A stretch of DNA of 7,089 nt from Clostridia bacterium (GTDB lineage Bacteria > Bacillota > Clostridia > Oscillospirales > Acutalibacteraceae). Made by a program: the position numbers and the translations under genes. The first letter of the stretch is position 1; every line of letters begins with the position of its first letter. The notes beneath the pieces were generated by a model. It was given only the letters and a program-made list of their open reading frames with translations, was not told where the DNA came from and did no database searches. Positions 1 to 5,763 of this stretch are shown one piece after another. The stretch is from positions 1 to 7,089 of the forward strand of contig JAFTCS010000304.1 in NCBI GenBank assembly GCA_017454565.1, given 5' to 3'.

Positions 1-1621
1 CAGACCACTTGCCCTGACCGTCATACCAGGTGATTTCCCCCTTGTTGTAGGCATCCTGGAAGGAAGTTACAACCGGCTTCACACCGCCGTAGGTATCGTA
101 CCATATATCAGGATAAAGGGGTGACGGATTCAATTCAGCCTTGGATACATCTACCTCGGTGCCTTCGCCGTCCCTTACCTTACGGGCTACGACAATGCAG
201 CGGAAGTCGTCAAAATCGTATGCACAGGTGGAGAGGGTCACAAGCGTATCGTTCTCGTTCACGTCTACAGGGCAGTTGATTATAGAACGCATGCGCAGCT
301 CATATACAAAGTTCAGGAAATCGTAGTCGCTGCTGAAATTGCCCCTGAGATAGTTGAACACCGGTCCCTGCCAGATAAGAGTATTGGTCTTGACCACTGC
401 AATGATCTTCCACTTGCTCTTTTCATAGAGGGTGTTGAAGGTAAACACGGGGCTCTTCTTGTAGAACTCAAGGTCATTTGCATAATACATTATGTTCGAG
501 AACATTCTGCCGTCCTGCATGTGGTGTCCGTGGAGAAGAAGATTCTTGGAGTCAAGGGGGCTGCGGTAATCAAGGAATACCGTACCGTATTTGGAGTAGT
601 TATTGTAGAAATCCTTGTACAGATAATGCGGGTCCTTATCCTCTGCGGCATTCTGTGCGTCCTCTGGTGACTGCACTACAACATAGTCAATGACGGTATT
701 GGGTACGGTTATCCAACCCACGGTGTCGGGGTTTGCTTCAAGCAGCTTTGAGAAGTCTGAAAGCACACCCTCAGATCCGTCAGTGCTCTTCTTTGTGTCG
801 GAGCTTTGATTCTCGTCTGTAGATACCAGCAGGTCTCTGATAGACGAGGTCGTCCTGTCGTTGACCGCAGGCTCTATAACAAGTATATTTATGAGCATAT
901 ACGAGGATACTATGAAAGTAGCAAGTGCAAGGATGAGCACGATCTTCCTTATCACATCGAGAGGACCGTCACCCTTGCAGGGGATCATCCTCTTCCAGAA
1001 GGAGCGCTTTTTCTTGGGCGTCACTGCTTTCAACGCCGCTGTGTAAAGCACTGAGATAAAGTTTGTATCCAGAGTCTCGTGTTCAGGCAGCAAAACTATC
1101 AGCTTGCTGCTGTATTCGGCACAATAGGCATAGAAAGGCTTTGGCTCGATGCTCACAAGGCTTTTGCTTATGTCGATCATGTCATCTTCTTCTGCTGCTG
1201 TTTCCTCTTCCTCCGGTTCTTCATCAAATTCATCATAATCGTCAAACTTATTTTTCTTCTTCTTTTTCTTTCTGGAGCTTCCATCGTGTGAGCCGGGTTC
1301 GTTCTCGTCCAGCGGGTCATGCCAGTCGGATTCAAGTCTCTTGACCTTTCCTAAAATACCGATGCTTTCAAAAAAGTCCTTTACCTTCTGAGGGTCGTCC
1401 TCGGTAAGAGCATCCGCTACAAAGATCATGCCGATCTTTTCATCACCTGAATCGCTCACTCTGAGAGCCTCACTGATGCTTTCCTCTGTCAGATTGATCT
1501 CTGTTTTGTAAATGATGTTAACATTTACTGAGGTCAGCTTCTTGATGGTGGTCTCGAAACTTCTTTCCGAGGTCTGTCCGAATGCCTTACCATTTCTTGG
1601 AAAATAAATTTCTGCGTTCAC
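1..1621 (-). CDS. srtB: Class B sortase with N-terminal cytoplasmic CinA-like region (3' end beyond window)
   Basis: Membrane-anchored transpeptidase expected to cleave a sorting signal and attach proteins to peptidoglycan or to each other. At least 540 residues are in the window with no stop reached. The catalytic domain spans about residues 295-482: HGHHM at 364-368 with catalytic His366, TLSTC ending in Cys466, and Arg474 in FRCIVVARK. The spacing and the RMRSIIN segment fit class B. One membrane helix lies at 227-249 after the basic stretch KKKRSFWKRM, so the first ~220 residues should be cytoplasmic. Residues 1-90 line up without gaps with my memory of the CinA/MoCF domain start (NAEI, then EALRVSD and ALTEDD) but lack its key glycines. 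Residues 117-150 are a lysine block followed by an acidic block. The GTG start is chosen because AGGAG lies 10 bases upstream and no in-frame ATG is near. It begins 24 bases after the thiI stop, so co-transcription is likely. A C-terminal tail with DIWYDTYGG follows the sortase domain. Sortase identity is firm; the N-terminal assignment is tentative. Confidence 0.9.
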   Translation of the reverse strand, partial: MNAEIYFPRNGKAFGQTSERSFETTIKKLTSVNVNIIYKTEINLTEESISEALRVSDSGDEKIGMIFVADALTEDDPQKVKDFFESIGILGKVKRLESDWHDPLDENEPGSHDGSSRKKKKKKNKFDDYDEFDEEPEEEETAAEEDDMIDISKSLVSIEPKPFYAYCAEYSSKLIVLLPEHETLDTNFISVLYTAALKAVTPKKKRSFWKRMIPCKGDGPLDVIRKIVLILALATFIVSSYMLINILVIEPAVNDRTTSSIRDLLVSTDENQSSDTKKSTDGSEGVLSDFSKLLEANPDTVGWITVPNTVIDYVVVQSPEDAQNAAEDKDPHYLYKDFYNNYSKYGTVFLDYRSPLDSKNLLLHGHHMQDGRMFSNIMYYANDLEFYKKSPVFTFNTLYEKSKWKIIAVVKTNTLIWQGPVFNYLRGNFSSDYDFLNFVYELRMRSIINCPVDVNENDTLVTLSTCAYDFDDFRCIVVARKVRDGEGTEVDVSKAELNPSPLYPDIWYDTYGGVKPVVTSFQDAYNKGEITWYDGQGKWS

Positions 1622-1645
1622 TGTGTTTTCACTCCTAATGATTTA

Positions 1646-2815
1646 TCAGGTTATATCGCGTACTTTTACGTTTGCTATGGCTCTTTCTATCATGGGCTCC
1701 TGATCCAGCTTGTTCTGCTCCTCGATCACCTTTTCCAGTACGGGTCTTGTGCGCGGGTGTTTCGGGGTAAACACTGTACAGCAGTCCTCATAGGGCTGTA
1801 TTGAAATATTGAATGTATCTATCTTTCTGGATATCTCTATGATCTCTTCCTTATCCATACCGAGAAGCGGTCTGAAAACAGGCATCCTGCATACTGCATC
1901 GGTACATGCGATAGCGCCTATGGTCTGGCTTGCGACCTGACCCAGACTCTCGCCTGTGATAAGCGCCTGTGCGCCCTTGTCAGCTCCTAAGCGCTGGGCT
2001 ATCTCCATCATCAGACGGCGCATGATTATGGTGAAATAGTCCTCCTTGCACTTTTCTCTTATCTGCTCCTGTATCTCAGTAAAGGGGACTGTGTACATTT
2101 TCAGCCTGCCGCTGTATTTTGCGACCTTTTCAAGCAGCTCTACCACTTTTTCTTCGGCTCTTTCACTGGTGTATGGCGGGCTTGCAAAATGCACAGCCAT
2201 CAGCTCCAGACCGCGCTTTGCCATCATGTAGGCTGCCACAGGGCTGTCTATTCCGCCGGAAATAAGCACACACGCCTTGCCCCCCGTTCCCACGGGAATA
2301 CCGCCTGCTCCTCTGATAAGTCCGGCCCTGACGTATGCCGCAAAGTCCCTTACCTCTACTGTAACAATGACATCAGGCTCGTGCACATCCACTGTAAGGT
2401 GCGGGAATTTCTCTATCAGATACCCGCCCACTTCCGCCGATATCTCCGGCGACTTATACGGAAATTTCTTATCCGAACGCTTGGCCTCCACCTTAAAGGT
2501 CTTTATGCCCTCCATGGTATCGGAAAGATATTCCGCTGCGGCCTGCTTTATCTGCTCAAGGTCCTTTGGAGCAACGCATGCTCTCGAAAAGGCGGCAATA
2601 CCGAAAACATGAGCAACGCAGTCGGCGGCATCATCCATGTCGATGTCATCGTCCATAGGCTCCACAGTTATGGTGGACTGCGCAGCCCTTACCTTAAAAC
2701 TGCCTATCTTAGCCAGTCTGCGGCGAAGACTCCTCAGCAGGGTATCTTCAAAATTCTTTCTGTTCAGACCCTTGAGAACGATCTCTCCGAGCTTTATCAG
2801 TATGATCTCCTTCAT
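1646..2815 (-). CDS. thiI: tRNA 4-thiouridine synthase ThiI, rhodanese-less form
   Basis: Cytoplasmic ATP-dependent enzyme that thiolates uridine 8 of tRNA using persulfide sulfur; in some bacteria it also serves thiamine thiazole synthesis. The 389-residue protein has an N-terminal ferredoxin-like segment (MKEIILIKLGEIVLKG), a THUMP domain at about 60-165, and a PP-loop ATPase domain whose SGGIDSP motif is at 186-192. LITGESLGQVASQT and YEDCCTVFTPKHP (Cys345/346) are also typical of the family. The C-terminal rhodanese domain of the E. coli protein is absent, as in Bacillus, where a dedicated cysteine desulfurase delivers the sulfur; such a gene lies 38 bases upstream here. The ATG at 2815 is preferred over a GTG one codon earlier, because AGGAG sits 7 bases before the ATG but only 4 before the GTG, and family members usually begin MKEI. 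The sortase gene follows after 24 bases. Confidence 0.95.
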   Translation of the reverse strand: MKEIILIKLGEIVLKGLNRKNFEDTLLRSLRRRLAKIGSFKVRAAQSTITVEPMDDDIDMDDAADCVAHVFGIAAFSRACVAPKDLEQIKQAAAEYLSDTMEGIKTFKVEAKRSDKKFPYKSPEISAEVGGYLIEKFPHLTVDVHEPDVIVTVEVRDFAAYVRAGLIRGAGGIPVGTGGKACVLISGGIDSPVAAYMMAKRGLELMAVHFASPPYTSERAEEKVVELLEKVAKYSGRLKMYTVPFTEIQEQIREKCKEDYFTIIMRRLMMEIAQRLGADKGAQALITGESLGQVASQTIGAIACTDAVCRMPVFRPLLGMDKEEIIEISRKIDTFNISIQPYEDCCTVFTPKHPRTRPVLEKVIEEQNKLDQEPMIERAIANVKVRDIT

Positions 2816-2853
2816 CACTTATCTCCTTTGCATTTATCCATAAAAGCAGTTTA

Positions 2854-3996
2854 TCACTTTTGACGGCTTCTTGCAAGTGTATTATCAGCATTTGTCAGTT
2901 CTTTTATCAATTCGTCCACATCTTCCGGGGTATTGTACCGTGAAAAGCTGACCCGAACGGCTGAATCCGCAAGCTCCTGAGAAAGCCCCATAGCGGAGAG
3001 CACATGACTTTTTTTACCTTTAGCGCATGCCGAACCGCTGGATACAAATATTCCTTTCCCGGCAAGATAATGCAGCATGGTCTCGGAGCGTATGCCCCTG
3101 ACCGAAAAGTTGATAATATAAGGCAGGCACTCGCTGTCCGAATTTATATGAACTCCGGATATTTTTGACAGACCCTCGCGGCAGCGCCGTTCAAGACTTC
3201 TGATATACTCCATCTCCTCTTTCATATCCGGCATGGCCTTTATAGCGGCACCCATGGCGCATATAGCCGGTATCGGCTCTGTGCCGGGTCTGATTTTCCT
3301 TTCCTGCTCGCCGCCGTAGTGCAGAGGGATTATCCTTGCGCCCTTCCTGACAAACAGTATGCCCGCACCCTTGGGGCCATGTATCTTATGGGAACTGGCG
3401 CTGAGCAGGTCTATACCGAGTTTTCTGGGCTTTATCGGCATTTTCCCGAAAGCCTGCACCGCGTCTACATGAAAGAGCGCCGGTGCTCCTGCCCTGTCTA
3501 TGATCTTTCTCACGGTCTCGATGGGCTGTATGGCTCCCGTCTCGTTGTTCACGGCCATAACGCTTACAAGAATGGTCTTTTTGTCTATTGCCTGCTCAAG
3601 CTGCGCCTTGCTTATCCTGCCGCTGCTGTCCGGGTCAAGATATATGACCTCACAGCCCTTTGCTTCAAGCTGCTGCATGGCTTCTATGACCGAAGAATGC
3701 TCCACAGATGTGGTCACTATCCTGTTGCCGCGCCTTGCAAGAGCTTCTGCAGCGCCGAATACAGCGGTGTTATTGCTCTCGGTGCCGCCTGACGTGAAGA
3801 ATATCTCCTCTTTCTCTGCTGCAAGCACAGCGGCCGCGGCTTCTCTGGCGCTTTCAAGCTCCTTCTGAGCCTCAAAGCCCTTTGAATGAAGCGACGAAGG
3901 GTTGCCGTATTTTTCTGTCATTATTTCCAGCGCCTTTTCGGCCGCTTCCTTACAAACCATGGTAGTGGCGCTGTTGTCAAGATATATTTCTTTCAA
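2854..3996 (-). CDS. Cysteine desulfurase (NifS/IscS family, probable ThiI partner)
   Basis: PLP-dependent enzyme converting L-cysteine to alanine and an enzyme-bound persulfide. The 380-residue protein (TTG-start numbering) opens with IYLDNSATT. It has EHSS with His100, the PLP lysine in SHKIHG at Lys204, and the active-site cysteine in SSGSACAKGKKSH at Cys324. Length and motifs are complete. Linkage to thiI (38 bases apart, same strand) resembles the Bacillus nifZ-thiI pair, so its main client is probably ThiI. It could also feed Fe-S assembly, for example for NadA, but no scaffold gene is in view. Start choice: a GTG at 4005 extends the frame by three codons but has only a weak GGAAAG upstream. 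The TTG at 3996 has AAGGTG six bases upstream and gives the usual family start MKEIYLDNSATT, so TTG is preferred. The exact subtype (nifZ, iscS or nifS) cannot be settled from sequence alone. Confidence 0.94.
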   Translation of the reverse strand: MKEIYLDNSATTMVCKEAAEKALEIMTEKYGNPSSLHSKGFEAQKELESAREAAAAVLAAEKEEIFFTSGGTESNNTAVFGAAEALARRGNRIVTTSVEHSSVIEAMQQLEAKGCEVIYLDPDSSGRISKAQLEQAIDKKTILVSVMAVNNETGAIQPIETVRKIIDRAGAPALFHVDAVQAFGKMPIKPRKLGIDLLSASSHKIHGPKGAGILFVRKGARIIPLHYGGEQERKIRPGTEPIPAICAMGAAIKAMPDMKEEMEYIRSLERRCREGLSKISGVHINSDSECLPYIINFSVRGIRSETMLHYLAGKGIFVSSGSACAKGKKSHVLSAMGLSQELADSAVRVSFSRYNTPEDVDELIKELTNADNTLARSRQK

Positions 3997-4073
3997 TCCT
4001 ATCACCTTTTATCTTTCCAGGCTCATATTCTGCTCAAAATGCGGAATAATAAAGTTATTGAAAACAAAGCTAT

Positions 4074-4098
4074 CAGACTTCCACGGAAGTCTGTTTTT
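4074..4098 (+). terminator. Perfect hairpin with T-run before spoVAC (terminator, attenuator or operator)
   Basis: CAGACTTCC at 4074-4082 and GGAAGTCTG at 4085-4093 are exact inverse complements separated by AC; as RNA this is an eight-pair stem with a CACG loop. TTTTT follows at 4094-4098, the shape of an intrinsic terminator reading rightward. No plus-strand gene ends upstream in this window. The 3' arm also contains GGAAG, the best ribosome binding site for the TTG at 4097. It could be an attenuator, a terminator of antisense transcription, or a DNA palindrome bound by a regulator of the divergent pair. Confidence 0.5.
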
Positions 4099-4561
4099 GA
4101 TCGGAGATGAGCTTACGAACATCACACAAAAGGATTATTCGTCAATGGTACAGAAAGCCTCACCCAAAAGCAGGATACTTAAAAACTGCCTGAACGCTTT
4201 CTGGGTGGGCGGTGCGATATGTACTTTCGCTCAGGGACTTACAGATTTTTACGGCAGCGCTTTAGGGTATGATCTCAAGGACGCGCGCTGTCTTACCAGC
4301 CTGACGCTTATTTTTATCGCGGCGCTGCTTACCGCCCTGAGTCTTTATGATAATATAGCAAAATTTGCCGGCGCCGGAACTCTCGTGCCTATAACCGGCT
4401 TTGCAAATTCCGTGGCTGCTCCCGCAATTGAGTTCAGGAGCGAGGGGCTGATACTGGGACTGGGCGCAAAAACCTTTGCTATAGCAGGCCCCGTTATTGT
4501 ATACGGAACAGCCTGTTCTATTCTTTACGGACTGATACTCAGCCTGCAAAGAGCGTTCTGA
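4097..4561 (+). CDS. spoVAC: Stage V sporulation protein AC (SpoVAC-like)
   Basis: Small membrane protein of the SpoVA family. In Bacillus, SpoVAC sits in the spore inner membrane, behaves as a mechanosensitive channel, and takes part in dipicolinic acid movement during spore formation and germination. The 154-residue product has the family core: KASPKS near 20-25, KNCLNAF at the start of membrane segment 1 (about 31-50), a second hydrophobic segment (about 66-84), FAGAG at 90-94, PITGFANS at 98-105, RSEG at 114-117 and a C-terminal hydrophobic segment (about 128-150). The RSEG-LILGLG pattern points to SpoVAC rather than the related SpoVAEb. The TTG at 4097 has GGAAG seven bases upstream and gives the usual short N-terminus before the Y-S-x-M-V segment. 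The ATG at 4145 (AAAGGA about 10 bases upstream) is the alternative and would give 138 residues. No spoVAD or spoVAE follows, unlike the usual operon. Confidence 0.85.
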   Translation: MIGDELTNITQKDYSSMVQKASPKSRILKNCLNAFWVGGAICTFAQGLTDFYGSALGYDLKDARCLTSLTLIFIAALLTALSLYDNIAKFAGAGTLVPITGFANSVAAPAIEFRSEGLILGLGAKTFAIAGPVIVYGTACSILYGLILSLQRAF

Positions 4562-4660
4562 CCCTGTAAAGGGAATCTCTGAAAAGCGGAAATTACTGTC
4601 AAAAAACGATTTTTATATCAACAATTCTGAAGAAAAAATATAAATTTATCATAAAATTTA

Positions 4661-4689
4661 TTGTAAATCCCTCGGAAATATGGTATTAT
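4661..4689 (+). promoter_or_regulatory. Sigma-A-type promoter upstream of the MITE and flavin reductase gene
   Basis: TTGTAA at 4661-4666 matches the -35 consensus at four of six bases. TATTAT at 4684-4689 matches the -10 at five of six, with an exact 17-base spacer and an extended -10 TG at 4681-4682. The surrounding DNA (4600-4690) is AT-rich. Predicted transcription starts near 4695-4697, at the left edge of the MITE-like element. It would drive the flavin reductase–rubredoxin gene with a leader of about 235 bases. Confidence 0.6.
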
Positions 4690-4693
4690 AGTG

Positions 4694-4861
4694 TTAAGGA
4701 AGCACTAATTAAATCCAGTGCTCATATCGCGACGTCAGATTGTATCAAATGAGTGCCGGAAACCTTTCGGCTTTCAAGCGAATTTGGTGCAAGATGACGG
4801 AAAAGATGCAAGCGAGATGAGTGCTGAGCCGTCAGGCGTGATTTATTCAGTGGTTCCTTAA
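4694..4861. mobile_element. MITE-like element, 160 bp, flanked by TTAA (IS5-group-like ends)
   Basis: TTAA occurs at 4694-4697 and again at 4858-4861, consistent with a four-base target duplication. Between them, the left end GGAAGCACTAATTAAATC (4698-4715) and the inverse complement of the right end, GGAACCACTGAATAAATC (4840-4857), agree at 15 of 18 positions. The interior has no convincing reading frame but is rich in internal symmetry. A GCCG-CGGC stem lies near 4754-4773, ATGAGTGC is directly repeated at 4749 and 4817, and subterminal segments (4718-4731 against about 4812-4826) are partly complementary, so the RNA could fold extensively. Ends beginning GGAA and a YTAR-type target site resemble IS5-group insertion sequences, which suggests mobilisation in trans by such a transposase (inference). 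Other genomic copies would confirm it. Confidence 0.65.
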
Positions 4862-4931
4862 GCTTATCGCTGTCCTCAGAGCTGCACATGTACGGCTCTG
4901 TCCGGACGGCATTACCGAGGAGGCTAACCTG
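4862..4931 (+). other. Remaining leader between MITE and flavin reductase gene
   Basis: No gene is visible. CAGAGC and GCTCTG (within about 4877-4900) could form a six-pair stem with a 12-base loop. The strong ribosome binding site GAGGAGG lies at 4917-4923, eight bases before the ATG. I see no separate promoter here, so expression probably depends on the promoter left of the MITE. Confidence 0.35.
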
Positions 4932-5579
4932 ATGTATGACAAAATCCTGACTTCCCTGTCCTACGGTATGTGCGCTGTGGGTGCACGAGGAAAAACATCC
5001 GCAAACGCCTGTATCGTCAACACTGTGATACAGATCTCATCTTATCCCATGACTATCGCCGTCAGCATCAATCACAGCAACTTCACCAACGAATGTATCA
5101 AAAACAGCGGAGAATTTACCGTATGCGTTCTTTCCGAGAATACTTCAGGCGCTGTTATCGGCGCTTTAGGGTTCACCTCCGGACGTGACGGGAACAAGCT
5201 CAACAATGTAAGGCATAAGATACTCCAGGAGGGCGCGCCTGTTATTCAGGAGGATATATGCTGCTGGTTCCTTTGCCGTGTCGTGAACACCGTAGAGACA
5301 GTGACCCACACCATTTTTATTGGCGAGCCTGTTGCTGGAAGCGAAACAATAAAGGGCAAGCCTATGACCTACGACTATTACCTTAATGTCATAAAGGGCA
5401 AGGCGCCTAAATATGCACCTACCTATTTAGGAGAGGAAGAGGAAGAGGTCGAGAAATTCACCTGCACGATCTGCAAGTATGAATACTCAAGCGTACTCAT
5501 CCCCTTTGAAGAGCTGCCAGACACCTGGAGCTGCCCGATATGCGGCGCACCAAAGTCCGTATTCAAAAAAAAAGAATAG
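4932..5579 (+). CDS. Flavin reductase–rubredoxin fusion (high-molecular-weight rubredoxin type)
   Basis: Cytoplasmic redox protein combining an FMN-binding flavin reductase-like domain (about residues 1-155) with a C-terminal rubredoxin. In acetogens and other anaerobes such proteins pass electrons from NAD(P)H to diiron flavoproteins that reduce oxygen or nitric oxide; that role is inferred here. The flavin domain shows the typical start (YDKILTSLSYGMCAVGA), SINHSNFTNECI around 45-56 and GFTSGRDGNKL around 80-90. An acidic linker (168-174, mostly Glu) leads to the rubredoxin iron site: CTIC (Cys178, Cys181) and CPICGAPKSVF (Cys201, Cys204), so all four iron ligands are present. The two cysteine pairs are only 20 residues apart, about ten fewer than in classical rubredoxins, and a lysine replaces the usual glycine after the first CxxC. 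The start is clear: GAGGAGG eight bases before the ATG. It is preceded by a MITE-bearing leader and followed by a 184-base gap to nadA on the same strand. Confidence 0.9.
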   Translation: MYDKILTSLSYGMCAVGARGKTSANACIVNTVIQISSYPMTIAVSINHSNFTNECIKNSGEFTVCVLSENTSGAVIGALGFTSGRDGNKLNNVRHKILQEGAPVIQEDICCWFLCRVVNTVETVTHTIFIGEPVAGSETIKGKPMTYDYYLNVIKGKAPKYAPTYLGEEEEEVEKFTCTICKYEYSSVLIPFEELPDTWSCPICGAPKSVFKKKE

Positions 5580-5616
5580 CCTCGTTGAATGATGATATTA
5601 TTTTATCACACAGCTT

Positions 5617-5638
5617 ACAGTATGTCAAGCATACTTGT
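5617..5638 (+). terminator. Weak bulged hairpin after the rubredoxin fusion gene
   Basis: ACAGTATG (5617-5624) can pair with CATACTTGT (5630-5638) around a five-base loop with one bulged T. The downstream sequence is AT-rich (CATAATTCATTTTAT) but has no clean T-run. It lies 38 bases after the stop codon and is the best terminator candidate there; an operator for nadA is equally possible. Confidence 0.3.
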
Positions 5639-5679
5639 CATAATTCATTTTATACTTGGCAAAAATTATTTTCATAAAT

Positions 5680-5715
5680 AAACGGGTATATAAAAATCGG
5701 GGCACAGACCCGTTT
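5680..5715 (+). promoter_or_regulatory. Inverted repeat in the nadA leader
   Basis: AAACGGGT (5680-5687) and ACCCGTTT (5708-5715) are perfect inverse complements across a 20-base AT-rich spacer. They end 48 bases before the nadA start. Only three Ts follow, so it is a poor terminator. It may be a leader hairpin or a split operator, since NAD biosynthesis genes are often repressed in Firmicutes. No known operator consensus was matched. Confidence 0.3.
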
Positions 5716-5763
5716 GTATAAGTGCAGAATTTTATATTCCCACTAAAGAACAGGATGATAAGG

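Noticed and set aside
2189..2863. 224-residue open frame on the plus strand opposite thiI
   Set aside because: It is the complement of a clear ThiI coding sequence, with His/Arg-rich composition typical of an antisense shadow and no ribosome binding site.
4046..4067. Possible minus-strand -10 TATTAT (4051-4046) for the desulfurase operon
   Set aside because: The hexamer is good, but the nearest TTGTTT is only 10 bases away and no -35 lies at 16-18 bases, so the promoter is not supported.
4043..4072. Possible sigma-G promoter for spoVAC (GGAATA, then AAAGCTA about 17 bases later)
   Set aside because: The -35 is fair, but the -10 matches the CATACTA-type consensus at only four of seven positions and lacks the key CAT.
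3902..4096. N-terminal extension of the spoVAC frame back to 3902, inside the desulfurase gene
   Set aside because: The frame is open by chance across the antisense of the desulfurase; the extra residues match nothing in SpoVAC, and good starts exist at 4097 and 4145.
4562..4573. CCCT-GTAA-AGGG hairpin right after the spoVAC stop
   Set aside because: A four-pair stem with no T-run is too weak to call a terminator.
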